This document shows, piece after piece, positions 1 through 8,689 of a DNA stretch of 64,000 bases. Made by a program: the position numbers and the translations under genes. The stretch is from Vogesella fluminis (GTDB lineage: Bacteria; Pseudomonadota; Gammaproteobacteria; Burkholderiales; Chromobacteriaceae). The notes below the pieces were generated by a model. That model was not told the origin of the DNA, did no database searches, and saw only the letters and a list, made by a program, of their open reading frames with translations. The DNA is taken from NCBI RefSeq assembly GCF_014652335.1, contig NZ_BMYP01000015.1, positions 20,011 to 84,010 on the forward strand. Direction: 5' to 3'. Positions within the stretch are counted from its first letter, which is position 1. Every line of letters begins with the position of its first letter.

Positions 1-43
1 GCCGCGACGCGTGGGCCGGGTCGTGCAGGCTGCTGTTTAGCAT
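1..43 (-). CDS. Probable ABC transporter permease, 5' end only (PhnE-like)
   Basis: An ATG at 43 overlaps the TAA stop of the upstream ATPase gene (the shared bases read ATGCTAA) and opens a frame that runs off the window, starting M-L-N-S-S-L-H-D-P. Phosphonate-type ABC loci usually carry the permease after the ATPase, and the stop/start overlap suggests translational coupling. Only 14 codons are visible, so the assignment rests on context alone. Confidence 0.4.
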   Translation of the reverse strand, partial: MLNSSLHDPAHASR

Positions 44-831
44 GGCGCGATCCGGATGCCGCTGCCCAGCGCCGGCTCGTCGGCGGTGGCCGGTTGTTCG
101 CCGGCGTACAGCGCCGCCAGCAGCGGCGGGGTGACCTCGGCGCGCGGCAGGTCGAAGGCGATGCGACCGTCACGCAGGCCGATCAGGCGCGGGAAGTGGG
201 CGAGCGCCAGCTCGACCGAGTGCAGGCTGACCAGCAGCGTGGCGCCGCGCTGACGTGCGTCGCTGCACAGCAGCGCGACGGTGTCGTCGGCCAGGCGCGG
301 GTCGAGCGCCGATACCGGCTCGTCGGCCAGCAGCAGCTCCGGACGCTGGTACAGCACGCGGGCGATGCCGACGCGCTGGCGCTGGCCGCCGGAGAGGCGG
401 TCGCAGCGCTGCCACAGCTTGTCGCCCAGCTGCACCCGTTGCAGCGCGTCGCGGATGGCGGCGACATCCTGCGGCCACAGCAGGCGGCGCAGTGCGGCCA
501 ACGTGGACATGCTGCCCAGGCGACCGGCACCCACGGCGGTGACCACCCGCTGCAGCGCCGGCAGCGGCGGATGCTGGTACACGCTGCCGATGCGGCTGCG
601 CAGCCGGCGCAGCGCCGGCGCGCGCAGTTGCCACGGGTCCTGCCCCAGCAGCTGCACGCTGCCACCGTCGGGACGGTGGCAGCTGCCCGCCAGCAGCAGC
701 AGCGACGACTTGCCGGCGCCGGACGGGCCGATCAGCGCCACCTGCTCGCCCTGCGCCAGTTGCAGCGACAGCGGCTGCAGGATGCGGCTGCCGCCCAGGC
801 TCAGGCTGGCCGAGTCAAAACGCAGGCTCAT
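37..831 (-). CDS. phnC: Phosphonate/phosphite-type ABC transporter ATP-binding protein (PhnC-like)
   Basis: This is a 264-residue ABC ATPase that would power uptake of a small oxyanion through the cytoplasmic membrane. It has Walker A GPSGAGKS near residue 36, the signature LSGGQRQRVGIAR, Walker B LLLADEP followed by the D-loop SALDP, and the switch histidine in SLHSVE. The length is typical of PhnC. Its ATG overlaps the stop of the binding-protein gene by four bases (ATGA), so the two are probably translationally coupled. No C-P lyase or phosphonatase gene is in view, so the substrate could be phosphonate, phosphite, phosphate or another anion. The gene symbol is a family label. Confidence 0.85.
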   Translation of the reverse strand: MSLRFDSASLSLGGSRILQPLSLQLAQGEQVALIGPSGAGKSSLLLLAGSCHRPDGGSVQLLGQDPWQLRAPALRRLRSRIGSVYQHPPLPALQRVVTAVGAGRLGSMSTLAALRRLLWPQDVAAIRDALQRVQLGDKLWQRCDRLSGGQRQRVGIARVLYQRPELLLADEPVSALDPRLADDTVALLCSDARQRGATLLVSLHSVELALAHFPRLIGLRDGRIAFDLPRAEVTPPLLAALYAGEQPATADEPALGSGIRIAPC

Positions 832-1670
832 TGCAGCAGACCGGCTTCTTTGGCGGCGGCTTCGATGCCCTTGTAGTTGGCGGCCTTGGTCGGGATGAAA
901 CGACTGGCGCGTTGCAGCTCAAGGATCGCCTTGTGCTCAGGGTTGGCCGCATTCAGCTTCAGGAATGCCTGCTGGATTTTCTGCTGCAGTTTTTTATCCA
1001 GGCTGCCGCGCACGGTCCAGTTGTAGTCGAAGTACGGCGGGGTGGTGCCCAGCAGCTTGACCTTGCTCTGGTCGACCTTGCCGGCTTCGACCAGCTTGTC
1101 CCACACCGAGGCGTTCAGCACGCCGGCGTCGACCTTGCCGGAGGCAACCCAGGCCACGGTGGCGTCATGCGCGCCGGAGTAGCCGACGCTCTTGAAGAAG
1201 GTTTCCGGCTTGATGTGCTGCTTTTGCAGGAAGTAGCGCGGCATCAGGTGGCCGGAGGTGGACGAGGCGGAGCCGAAGGCAAAGCTCTTGCCCTTCAGCT
1301 GCTGCAGCTTGCTGATGCCGCTGTCGGCATTGACGATGTATTTGGAGGTGAAGCGCGAATCTTCCTCGCGCTGCACCAGCGGTACCACCTTGCCGCGCGC
1401 TCTGGCCTGCACGAAGGTGAAGCCGCCCAGCCACGCCATGTCGATCTGGTCGGCGTTGAGCGCGGTCACCACCGCGGCGTAGTCGCTGACCGGCACGAAC
1501 TGCACCTTCATGCCCAGCTCTTTTTCCAGGTACTGGCCCAGCGGCGCGAACTTGCGTTGCAGCTCGGTCGGGGCTTCGTCCGGAATGGCGGAGACTTTCA
1601 GCAGCGCTTCGGCGCTTGCAACAGCAGAAACGGCCAGCAGCAGGCTGGCCAGGGCGATTTTGGTTTTCAT
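828..1670 (-). CDS. phnD: Periplasmic phosphate/phosphonate-type substrate-binding protein (PhnD-like)
   Basis: This is a 280-residue exported solute receptor for the ABC ATPase that follows it. The start at 1670 gives a clean signal peptide (MKTKIALASLLLAVSAVASA) and is preceded by an AGAGA ribosome site; an upstream in-frame ATG at 1697 would only lengthen the N-terminus. The mature protein starts with the family pattern LLKVSAIPDEAP...LGQYLEKELG and contains the MAWLGGFTF segment and a lobe with SASSTSGHLMPRYFL, typical of the PhnD group. It is the first gene of the binding protein - ATPase - permease order. Substrate specificity cannot be read from the sequence. Confidence 0.85.
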   Translation of the reverse strand: MKTKIALASLLLAVSAVASAEALLKVSAIPDEAPTELQRKFAPLGQYLEKELGMKVQFVPVSDYAAVVTALNADQIDMAWLGGFTFVQARARGKVVPLVQREEDSRFTSKYIVNADSGISKLQQLKGKSFAFGSASSTSGHLMPRYFLQKQHIKPETFFKSVGYSGAHDATVAWVASGKVDAGVLNASVWDKLVEAGKVDQSKVKLLGTTPPYFDYNWTVRGSLDKKLQQKIQQAFLKLNAANPEHKAILELQRASRFIPTKAANYKGIEAAAKEAGLLQ

Positions 1671-1711
1671 CGGAATTCTCTTGGTCTGAGCGGACAACAG
1701 GCCGCCGACAG

Positions 1712-1740
1712 CAAAAAAATGCAGCCGTGGGCGGCTGCAT
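1712..1740 (-). terminator. Rho-independent terminator of the minor pilin operon
   Basis: The arms ATGCAGCC (1719-1726) and GGCTGCAT (1733-1740) pair perfectly around a six-base loop. On the minus strand the stem is followed by a run of T. It lies 70 bases after the pilV stop and before the phnD start, so it insulates the two minus-strand units. Confidence 0.85.
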
Positions 1741-1783
1741 CACAGGGTGGCGGGCAAAAGGCCGCCGGGGGCAGATTCTAGCA

Positions 1784-1796
1784 AAGGTTGGCCGCA
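1784..1796 (+). repeat. AAGGTTGGCCGCA motif, intergenic
   Basis: This is a full copy of the window-wide motif, 12 bases beyond the pilV stop and upstream of the operon terminator. Confidence 0.85.
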
Positions 1797-1808
1797 GCCG
1801 GATAGGAC

Positions 1809-2189
1809 TCAGGAGTCTGTGAGCAGGGTGGGGGCGCTCAGGCTGATCTGGCGCATGGTGCCAGTGCTGTCGTCCCAGCGCACGGTTACGGTGGTCTGGC
1901 TGCCAGCTGTGGTGCTCTGGCATTTGAAGCGGGCGAGTGAGCCGGAGGCATCGGGCAGCGGGGAATCAAAGCTGCTTTTAGTGCACAGGTCGTCTGGGCC
2001 ATTCAAGCCGGCGTGCCGCTGTTCCAGTGCGTTCTGTGCCAGGGTGGTGGCGGCATTGTAGTCGTTGGCACTGATCTGGCTGTGGTACAGGTAGCCCTGC
2101 ATGCGTACCAGCGCCAGTACGCCGAAGGCCAGTACCAGCATGGTGACCAGTACCTCGATCAGCGAGATGCCGCGTTGGCTGCGTCTCAT
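1809..2189 (-). CDS. pilV: Type IV pilus minor pilin PilV
   Basis: This 126-residue type IV prepilin has a short basic leader and the prepilin peptidase site QRG|ISLIEVLVTMLVLAFGVLAL, with Glu at +5, followed by a single hydrophobic helix. The leader and the FGVLALVRMQ helix are characteristic of PilV (PilI in Neisseria). It would sit in the initiation complex of type IV pili, used for twitching, adhesion and DNA uptake. Its ATG overlaps the pilX stop by four bases (ATGA), and it is the last gene of the operon. Confidence 0.88.
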   Translation of the reverse strand: MRRSQRGISLIEVLVTMLVLAFGVLALVRMQGYLYHSQISANDYNAATTLAQNALEQRHAGLNGPDDLCTKSSFDSPLPDASGSLARFKCQSTTAGSQTTVTVRWDDSTGTMRQISLSAPTLLTDS

Positions 2190-4075
2190 GGCGCGGTTCC
2201 CGAGTCGATCCAGCTGGCTGCGACGCGGGTGATGGTGGTCGCGCTACCGCTGCCTCCTGCTCCGCTCGTGCCGGTATTGCCGGGGTTGAATGATGCGGGC
2301 AGATCGCGCAGGTCGATGGTGGTGCTGCCATTCCAGGTGTGGCCGGCCAGGCCGGCGGGCTTCACGCAGCTGCCGTTACTGATGCTGTCGCACCGCCCGG
2401 CGCTGACATAGCCGTGTACGGTGGTGCTGCCGCCGGTCTTCAGGTGGTTGCCGGCAATCACGCTGCCGTAGACATGATTGCTGGCGCCCAGTGTGATGTC
2501 GCCGCCGGTATAGCTGCCATTCTTGTAGGCGCCGGACAGGTAGGCGATGTTGGCGGTGGGCAGCTCAAGCAGCTTGCTGTTGGTAAAGTCGCACAGATTG
2601 GCCGGGCGCAGGGTAAAGCCGGTGTTGGTGCATACCGTGCTATAGCCCGCATAGTTGGGCGCATATAACACATGGCTGCCCGAGGTGCTGATGTTGCCGG
2701 TCGCGATGATGGTGTTGTAGTAGGTACCATTGCCGGCGGTGACCGCACCGTCGAACCACAGGATACCGGGGGCCATGGTGGTGCCGTTCAGCGACCAGGT
2801 ACCGCTGTTATTCACGCTCAGACAGTCGTTATAGTCCGAATAACCACTGCAGAACTTGACCATGGGTTGTCCGCTGCTGCAAACACCACTGTTTACTGTC
2901 TTGCACAGGTAGTTGCGATGCTTGCTGCTGTTGTGGCCGATGCGGTAGTCGCCGTCGGCCAGGCCCGAGACATTGCTTACAGTAACGATAATGTTGTTGT
3001 CGGTATCCCGCGTGAACGCATAGTTGGCTTGCGAGCGGTAATCATTGGCATCGATCCTGCCTTGGCTGGCTTTTACCTCGGTGACCGGGTCAATCGGCAC
3101 TTGCAGGCCGCTGATCTGGGTGACCTTGATATCGGTGTTGCCTTTGCTGTAGCTAGCACTGCCGCCGATGGTGGCCGTCATCGTGCCGCCCCAGCCGCTG
3201 ATGGTGAGGTTGCCTTCTGCCTGTACCGGCCCGACGGTGCCGCTGGTGTTGCTGGTAAGGTTGCCCTGGGTTTTCAGGCTGCCCATGCTGGTGCCGCCAT
3301 TGTTGATGTTGACGTTGCCGATGATTTCTGCGGACCCGACATTGCTGTTGCCGAAGGTGCCGCTGCCGTTGGCCTTGACGACGCTGACAACCGCATTGCC
3401 ACTCATCACGATATTGCCCATGGTCTTGATGGTCTGGTAGGTGCCGTTCTGGATAGTGATATCGTCGTTGGCTTGCAGGTTGTTGACGGTCTGGTTGCCG
3501 CCGATGGTGATGGTGCCGGTGGAGCGCAGGCTGTCGATGCCGTTGATGCTGCCGTTCATCGAAATATTGCCATCCACGGTAAAGGAGGCGGCTTGTCCGC
3601 CCAGGATGGTGACGCTGCCGCCCAGATTGAGGTCGCCGATCAGTGTCAGTGGGGATGCGGTTCCTCCGGAGCTGCCTCCGCTGTCACGGTGCAACATGCG
3701 TTGTACGGATACCTGCTGGCCATCGTAGGTACCGGCGACGATGAGCCGGTAATCCGGAGCGGTACCGACCAGGCGGGCAGTGTAATGCGTGCCGCTTCGG
3801 CCGGTGGTGCTCAGCTCGTCAATCTTGGCGTCAAGTACCGTGGTGCCAGCTTGTGCGCTGCTGATCAGCGCGGCCAGCTCACGGTCAAGGCCTTCTTCGG
3901 CGTAATTGAGTGCCTGATTGTAGCGGTGCTGGTTTTGGGCGTTGAACTGGTCTACCACCAGGTGCTTGCTGCTGGCCAGCAAGACCAGGCTGGAAATGGC
4001 CAGCAGGGTGATGGCGACAAACAGCGTTGCCAGGCCATGCTGGCGGCGGAGCGTGGCGGGATGGGCAGGTTTCAT
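2186..4075 (-). CDS. pilX: Oversized PilX-type minor pilin with beta-helix-like repeats
   Basis: The N-terminus (QHGLATLFVAITLLAISSLVLLASS, residues 13-37) is the PilX/PilK-type hydrophobic helix, which lacks the classical cleavage motif, followed by the usual NQALNYAEEGLDREL segment. Ordinary PilX proteins are about 150-220 residues; this one is 629. After a Gly/Ser linker at about residues 132-140 come at least seven imperfect repeats of 16-20 residues (about 166-306), each beginning GN-[IVL]-x-[IM]-x-x-G and rich in Asn, Gly, Thr and Ser, resembling a beta-helix or bactofilin-like solenoid. A Cys-containing region follows, then a second repeat-like stretch near residues 520-580. It overlaps pilW and pilV by four bases each. 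No PilY1 gene is present, so this protein may supply the large pilus-tip domain. Confidence 0.8.
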   Translation of the reverse strand: MKPAHPATLRRQHGLATLFVAITLLAISSLVLLASSKHLVVDQFNAQNQHRYNQALNYAEEGLDRELAALISSAQAGTTVLDAKIDELSTTGRSGTHYTARLVGTAPDYRLIVAGTYDGQQVSVQRMLHRDSGGSSGGTASPLTLIGDLNLGGSVTILGGQAASFTVDGNISMNGSINGIDSLRSTGTITIGGNQTVNNLQANDDITIQNGTYQTIKTMGNIVMSGNAVVSVVKANGSGTFGNSNVGSAEIIGNVNINNGGTSMGSLKTQGNLTSNTSGTVGPVQAEGNLTISGWGGTMTATIGGSASYSKGNTDIKVTQISGLQVPIDPVTEVKASQGRIDANDYRSQANYAFTRDTDNNIIVTVSNVSGLADGDYRIGHNSSKHRNYLCKTVNSGVCSSGQPMVKFCSGYSDYNDCLSVNNSGTWSLNGTTMAPGILWFDGAVTAGNGTYYNTIIATGNISTSGSHVLYAPNYAGYSTVCTNTGFTLRPANLCDFTNSKLLELPTANIAYLSGAYKNGSYTGGDITLGASNHVYGSVIAGNHLKTGGSTTVHGYVSAGRCDSISNGSCVKPAGLAGHTWNGSTTIDLRDLPASFNPGNTGTSGAGGSGSATTITRVAASWIDSGTAP

Positions 4076-4665
4076 GGGGTGGTCACGGCAGGCAGGTTGC
4101 GCAGTTGCACCGTGGTGCTGCGGCTGAAGGTTTGTGAGGCGTTGCCCGGATCGCGCGCCGTAACGGCAATGTCAATGGCTTTGCCGGCATTAAGGGCAGC
4201 AAACTGCAGTTGCAATCCGGAGGCCTGATCGGCCTTGCTCATGTCTTGCCAAAGGTTGGCCGCAGCGCTGCATGACCAGTTGGCAGCAGTGGTTTGCAGG
4301 TGTTGCAGCTTGTTGTTATCGAGGCGGAAGGCGAGATAGCGGCTGGCTGATGCTGCGGCGCTTTCACCGGGTAGCGGGGCATAGGCGTAACGTATGCAGC
4401 TGCCGCTATTTTCGATGTAAAGATTGCCGTAGGGATTGGTACCGCTGGCCGTGCTGCCCCAATAGCCGGCACGGCGCAGTTCCATGCCCATCATGGATAC
4501 GGCGGTGTCGAGCACGCTGCCTGCCAGCGCCCGGCGCTTGTCGACGGATTGTGTTGCCAGCAGGTTGGCCATCAGGTTGAACAGTGCCAGCAGCAGGATC
4601 AGGCCAATGGTCATCGATACCAGCAATTCCAGCAGGCTCATGCCACGCTGGGTGTTCAGTCGCAT
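4072..4665 (-). CDS. pilW: Type IV pilus minor pilin PilW
   Basis: This 197-residue prepilin has the leader MRLNTQRG| and then MSLLELLVSMTIGLILLLAL, a helix typical of PilW (PilJ in Neisseria). The start at 4665 is chosen because the leader then has normal length and a GGGAG ribosome site lies nine bases upstream. It overlaps the end of fimT by ten bases and its stop overlaps the pilX start. A copy of the TTGGCCGCA motif lies inside the gene at 4256-4264 and encodes Ala-Ala-Asn-Leu, so the motif is tolerated in a coding context. Confidence 0.87.
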   Translation of the reverse strand: MRLNTQRGMSLLELLVSMTIGLILLLALFNLMANLLATQSVDKRRALAGSVLDTAVSMMGMELRRAGYWGSTASGTNPYGNLYIENSGSCIRYAYAPLPGESAAASASRYLAFRLDNNKLQHLQTTAANWSCSAAANLWQDMSKADQASGLQLQFAALNAGKAIDIAVTARDPGNASQTFSRSTTVQLRNLPAVTTP

Positions 4666-5153
4666 GTGGTTTTGCTCCCGTATGCAAAGCCGGTCACCAG
4701 CAGGGTGATGGTACCGCTGCTGCATCCGCTGCGGCCGAGACTGAGTTTGACCTCATTGAGGGTTGTGCTGCTGTTGTCTACCGGCATGCCGCGCAACGGC
4801 GAGAAGGCAAATTTCAACGGCAGGCTGCCGCCTTGCCTGGCCAGCGTTACCGCGCCGTAACTGGCCGAGCTGCGACTGGCGACCGTTTCAGTGGTGGATA
4901 CCACCCGTAGCTCCCACTGTGCTGCACTGGCAGTGGTGAGTTCCACCCAGACATCTTGCTGGCTGGTGATGGCGTGCTGGCGTGCCAGTCTCAGCGTGTC
5001 GGTCAGGTCGTCAACGGCATTCTGCAATTGCTGGCGCTTGTTCCAGCTGCCCATTGCGGGCAGGGCCAGCATCAGCATGATGCCGATAATGACCAGCGTA
5101 ACCAGCAGCTCGGCCAGGGTAAAGCCGTGCACGCGCACGGTGGATCCGGTCAT
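4656..5153 (-). CDS. fimT: Type II/IV pseudopilin FimT/GspH-like
   Basis: This 165-residue prepilin has the cleavage site VHG|FTLAELLVTLVIIGIMLMLALPAM and the GspH/FimT-type body (RLARQHAITSQQDVWVEL), with Cys residues near the C-terminus. FimT of other bacteria has been reported to bind DNA during transformation; that is family knowledge, not shown here. The start at 5153 overlaps the upstream pilin stop as ATGA, with GGAAG ten bases ahead. An ATG nine bases further upstream (5162) is also possible. The long upstream in-frame extension to 5636 is only a shadow of the pilE-like gene. Confidence 0.85.
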   Translation of the reverse strand: MTGSTVRVHGFTLAELLVTLVIIGIMLMLALPAMGSWNKRQQLQNAVDDLTDTLRLARQHAITSQQDVWVELTTASAAQWELRVVSTTETVASRSSASYGAVTLARQGGSLPLKFAFSPLRGMPVDNSSTTLNEVKLSLGRSGCSSGTITLLVTGFAYGSKTTCD

Positions 5154-5548
5154 TTCCAGCATGCTTCCGGAGTTTGCGGGGTATTGGCGTTGACCTGTTC
5201 CAGTCTGATGGTCTGGCAAACGCTGTCCTTCAGTTGCGCACTGCCGGATGCCGGTTTGGCTACAACGTAGAAGCCGCTGGCAATGAGGCCGGTGGTGATG
5301 TTGTAGTAATTTTCCGGTGAACTGGCAGACAAGCCCAACGTCGTCATGTTGGAAGCGTAACCGGCATTGAAGCCGCGGTAGCGGATCTGGCTCTGCTGTA
5401 CCTGGTACAGCATGCTGGTGGCGTCTGCCCGGCGTGCGCGCATGACGTAGCTCTGATAAGCAGGCAGGGCAAAAGCGGCAAGCAGGGCGATTATGCCCAG
5501 TGCCACCATCAGTTCGATCAGGGAAAAGCCGCGGCAAGGTAGGGTCAT
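5150..5548 (-). CDS. pilE: PilE/ComP-like minor type IV pilin
   Basis: This 132-residue prepilin has the leader MTLPCRG| and FSLIELMVALGIIALLAAFALPAYQSYVMRARR, the canonical PilE-type N-terminus. The C-terminus carries two Cys (VCQTI and EACWK) that would form the disulfide-bonded D-region. It is short and leads the minor pilin operon, as the PilE-like minor pilin does in Pseudomonas-type clusters; Neisseria ComP, the DNA uptake sequence receptor, has the same architecture. The ATG at 5548 gives a normal leader, but I see no strong ribosome site. The repeated TTGGCCGCA motif in this genome makes this gene a candidate receptor, which is inference only. Confidence 0.82.
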   Translation of the reverse strand: MTLPCRGFSLIELMVALGIIALLAAFALPAYQSYVMRARRADATSMLYQVQQSQIRYRGFNAGYASNMTTLGLSASSPENYYNITTGLIASGFYVVAKPASGSAQLKDSVCQTIRLEQVNANTPQTPEACWK

Positions 5549-5672
5549 GTAAGGGTTGGCGCAGGTGGTTTGGGTAAATGTTCCGCATTGATCTCGAATG
5601 TGGAGCACGGGGTGGATGCCCCCGGCATTGTGCCAAATGTATCCGGTGGCCGGCAACTAGAAAAAGGAATCG

Positions 5673-5703
5673 GTGCTTGCATAAATATTCTCAAATCAAG
5701 CAC
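5673..5703 (-). promoter_or_regulatory. AT-rich inverted repeat between lgt and the pilin operon
   Basis: GTGCTTG (5673-5679) and CAAGCAC (5697-5703) form a perfect 7-base inverted repeat around a 17-base AT-rich centre. On the minus strand it is followed within a few bases by a run of T, so it may be a weak lgt terminator; it could also be an operator for the pilin operon. No clear -35/-10 pair was found. Confidence 0.4.
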
Positions 5704-5749
5704 ATATTTTATTGTCCGGTGTGGCCGGCCGGCATGGGCGGGTTGCCGG

Positions 5750-6553
5750 CTACATGTTCCCCTTTATCGTGGTGCGGCGCCCGAAATAACGGTACAGCAC
5801 GAGGCCGGCAACGATCATCGGCAGGCTCAGCCACTGTCCCATGCTGATGATGTCGGATTGGCCGAAGATGCCGGCGTCCGGGGTGCGGAAGAATTCGGCG
5901 ATGAAGCGGAAGCTGCCGTAGCCGGTCAGGAACACTGCCGACACCTGCCCCAGCGGCCGGCGCCGTGCCGAGAACAGCCACAGGATCACGAACAGCGCCA
6001 GGCCTTCCAGCGCCGCCTGGTACAGCTGCGACGGGTGGCGCGGCATGGCGTCGACGTGCGGGAAGATCATCGCCCACGGCAGGTCGTGGCTGGCGATGCG
6101 GCCCCACAGCTCGCCGTTGATGAAGTTGCCGATGCGGCCTGCGGCCAACCCTGTCGGTACCAGCGGTGCGACGAAGTCGCTGATCTGCCAGAAGCTGACA
6201 CCTTTCTTGCGCGCGAACAGCAGCATCGCCGCCAGCACGCCGATGAAGCCGCCGTGGAAGCTCATGCCGCCTTTCCACACCATCAGGATCTCGGCCGGGT
6301 GCGCCAGATAGTAGCCGGGCTGGTAGAACAGCACCTCGCCCAGCCGCCCGCCGACGATGACGCCGAGCACCGCCCAGGTCAGGAAATCGTCGAGATCCTT
6401 GCCGTTCCAGCCACAATCCGGCTGCTGTTTGATACGGACATGGCCCAGCCACAGGAACAGGCCGAAGCCGACGAGGTACATCAGGCCGTACCAGTGGATG
6501 GCCAGCGGGCCAAGCTGGATGGCGACAGGATCAAACTGGGGATGGATCAGCAT
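5750..6553 (-). CDS. lgt: Prolipoprotein diacylglyceryl transferase
   Basis: Lgt transfers diacylglycerol from phosphatidylglycerol to the lipobox cysteine of prolipoproteins in the inner membrane. The 267-residue length is typical. Visible family marks are the N-terminal [12 protein letters not shown] helix, [15 protein letters not shown], the HGG segment in [11 protein letters not shown], and the signature [14 protein letters not shown], plus several membrane helices and the C-terminal [16 protein letters not shown] motif copy lies inside at 6140-6148 on the minus strand. FlgH in this window is a likely client lipoprotein. Confidence 0.96.
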   Translation of the reverse strand: MLIHPQFDPVAIQLGPLAIHWYGLMYLVGFGLFLWLGHVRIKQQPDCGWNGKDLDDFLTWAVLGVIVGGRLGEVLFYQPGYYLAHPAEILMVWKGGMSFHGGFIGVLAAMLLFARKKGVSFWQISDFVAPLVPTGLAAGRIGNFINGELWGRIASHDLPWAMIFPHVDAMPRHPSQLYQAALEGLALFVILWLFSARRRPLGQVSAVFLTGYGSFRFIAEFFRTPDAGIFGQSDIISMGQWLSLPMIVAGLVLYRYFGRRTTIKGNM

Positions 6554-6762
6554 TTGTCAGGTATGGGCGTTTGCGGTAAAAGGATAGGGATAAATTATAC
6601 GGAAAGCGTTACCGGTCGTCGCGCTGCTACCCGCCGCGCGACGCCTTATGTGTAGAACATGCCGGCACTCGCAAGTTCTACCGGCCGGGCAATATCCCGC
6701 CCGGCCCGCGACGCGCCGCCAGATCAAAGCGACAAAGCCATTACTGCATTCAAGGACACATC

Positions 6763-8619
6763 ATGCCTCAATACCGTTCCAAGACCTCGACTTCCGGCCG
6801 CAACATGGCGGGTGCCCGCGCCCTGTGGCGCGCCACCGGCATGAAGGACGAGGACTTCCAGAAGCCGATCATCGCCATCGCCAACTCCTTCACCCAGTTC
6901 GTACCCGGCCACGTGCACCTGCATAACATGGGCCAGCTGGTGGCGCGCGAGATCGAGAAGGCCGGTGGCGTGGCCAAGGAATTCAACACCATCGCCGTCG
7001 ACGACGGCATCGCCATGGGCCACGGCGGCATGCTGTACTCGCTGCCAAGCCGCGACCTGATCGCCGACAGCGTGGAGTACATGGTCAACGCCCACTGCGC
7101 CGACGCGCTGGTGTGCATCTCCAACTGCGACAAGATCACCCCCGGCATGCTGATGGCCGCGCTGCGCCTGAACATCCCGGTGGTGTTCGTGTCCGGCGGC
7201 CCGATGGAGGCCGGCAAGGTCAACTGGCGCGGCACCGAGCGCAAGCTGGACCTGGTCGACGCCATGGTCGAGGCCGCCAACAGCGCGATCTCCAACGAGG
7301 ACGTGGACAAGGTGGAGCACTCCGCCTGTCCGACTTGCGGCTCCTGCTCCGGCATGTTCACCGCCAACTCGATGAACTGCCTGACCGAGGCGCTGGGGCT
7401 GTCGCTGCCTGGCAACGGCTCGATGCTGGCCACCCATGCGGATCGGAAAGAGCTGTTCCTGCGCGCCGGCCGCCTGATCGTGGACATCACCAAGCGCCAC
7501 TACGAGCAGGACGATTACAGCGTGCTGCCGCGCAGCATCGCCACCAAGGCCGCGTTCGAGAACGCGATGAGCCTGGATGTGGCGATGGGTGGCTCCACCA
7601 ACACCGTGCTGCACCTGCTGGCTGCCGCCAGCGAGGCCGGTGTCGACTTCAAGATGACCGACATCGACCGCATCTCGCGCAGCGTGCCCTGCCTGTCCAA
7701 GGTGGCGCCGGCGACGCAGAAGTACCACATGGAAGACGTGCACCGCGCCGGTGGCGTGGTCGCCATCCTGTCCGAGCTGGACCGCGCCGGCCTGATCCAG
7801 CGCGAGGTACCGACCATCCACAGCGCCACGATGGGCGCCGGTCTGGAAGCGTGGGACATCCGCCGTCACGGCGCCGACAGCGAGGTGCACCGCTTCTACC
7901 GCGCTGCGCCGGGCGGCGTGCCGACCACCATCGCCTTCTCGCAGTCGATGCGCTATCCGACGCTGGACGACGACCGCACCGAGGGCTGCATCCGTGACAA
8001 GGAACACGCGTACTCGCAGGACGGCGGCCTCGCCGTGCTGTACGGCAATATCGCCGAGCGCGGCTGCATCGTGAAGACCGCCGGCGTCGACGACTCCATC
8101 CTCAAGTTCACCGGCCGCGCCCGCGTGTTCGAAAGCCAGGATGACGCGGTGGCGGCGATTCTGGCCGACAGCGTGGTGGCCGGCGACGTGGTGGTGATCC
8201 GCTACGAAGGCCCGAAAGGCGGCCCGGGCATGCAGGAAATGCTGTACCCGACCTCGTACCTGAAGTCCAAGGGCCTGGGCAAGGCGTGCGCGCTGCTGAC
8301 CGACGGCCGTTTCTCCGGCGGGACCTCCGGCCTGTCCATCGGCCACGTGTCGCCGGAAGCGGCCGAAGGCGGCGCCATCGGCCTGGTGGAAGAGGGCGAT
8401 CGCATCGAGATCGACATCCCCAATCGTGGCATTCGTCTGGCCGTCAGTGATGAAACGTTGGCCGCACGCCGCGCCGTACAGGAAGCGCGTGGCGCGCAGG
8501 CGTGGAAACCGCTCGACCGCCAGCGCGTGGTCAGCCCGGCGCTGCGTGCCTACGCCGCGATGACCACCAGTGCCGACACCGGCGCGGTGCGCGACGTGTC
8601 GCAGGTGGAACGCAAGTAA
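6763..8619 (+). CDS. ilvD: Dihydroxy-acid dehydratase
   Basis: This enzyme makes 2-oxoisovalerate and 2-oxo-3-methylvalerate in valine, leucine and isoleucine synthesis. The 618 residues match the family length. The iron-sulfur cysteines are in [12 protein letters not shown] and in the [18 protein letters not shown] segment, and the C-terminal half carries [12 protein letters not shown] and [13 protein letters not shown]. An AGGA ribosome site precedes the ATG. It is monocistronic, with a strong terminator 40 bases after the stop. Motif TTGGCCGCA occurs in frame at 8458-8466, where it encodes Leu-Ala-Ala. Confidence 0.97.
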   Translation: MPQYRSKTSTSGRNMAGARALWRATGMKDEDFQKPIIAIANSFTQFVPGHVHLHNMGQLVAREIEKAGGVAKEFNTIAVDDGIAMGHGGMLYSLPSRDLIADSVEYMVNAHCADALVCISNCDKITPGMLMAALRLNIPVVFVSGGPMEAGKVNWRGTERKLDLVDAMVEAANSAISNEDVDKVEHSACPTCGSCSGMFTANSMNCLTEALGLSLPGNGSMLATHADRKELFLRAGRLIVDITKRHYEQDDYSVLPRSIATKAAFENAMSLDVAMGGSTNTVLHLLAAASEAGVDFKMTDIDRISRSVPCLSKVAPATQKYHMEDVHRAGGVVAILSELDRAGLIQREVPTIHSATMGAGLEAWDIRRHGADSEVHRFYRAAPGGVPTTIAFSQSMRYPTLDDDRTEGCIRDKEHAYSQDGGLAVLYGNIAERGCIVKTAGVDDSILKFTGRARVFESQDDAVAAILADSVVAGDVVVIRYEGPKGGPGMQEMLYPTSYLKSKGLGKACALLTDGRFSGGTSGLSIGHVSPEAAEGGAIGLVEEGDRIEIDIPNRGIRLAVSDETLAARRAVQEARGAQAWKPLDRQRVVSPALRAYAAMTTSADTGAVRDVSQVERK

Positions 8620-8631
8620 GTCACACCCCGT

Positions 8632-8651
8632 TGCGGCCAACGTTGGCCGCA
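8632..8651. repeat. Inverted pair of TTGGCCGCA motifs after ilvD
   Basis: Two copies meet head to head as a perfect 20-base palindrome centred on ACGT, 12 bases beyond the ilvD stop and just before the ordinary ilvD terminator. With no loop it is more likely to act as DNA than as an RNA hairpin. Confidence 0.9.
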
Positions 8652-8658
8652 CCCCCAA

Positions 8659-8689
8659 AAAACGGCAGCCCCTGCGGGCTGCCGTTTTT
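8659..8689 (+). terminator. ilvD terminator
   Basis: ACGGCAGCCC (8662-8671) and GGGCTGCCGT (8676-8685) pair over ten bases around a four-base loop and are followed by T4-5. The A-run before the stem makes it potentially bidirectional. Confidence 0.93.

Noticed and set aside
4656..5636. A 326-codon version of the FimT gene
   Set aside because: The N-terminal 160 codons are an out-of-frame reading of the pilE-like gene. The prepilin leader fixes the real start near 5153.
5549..5749. A sigma-54 promoter before the pilin operon (TTGGCACAATGCC on the minus strand)
   Set aside because: The -24-like part is good but no GC lies ten bases after the GG, so the -12 element is missing.
6724..8658. Open frame of 644 codons antisense to ilvD
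   Set aside because: It mirrors the ilvD codon pattern, has no family features, and ilvD is unmistakable with its own terminator.
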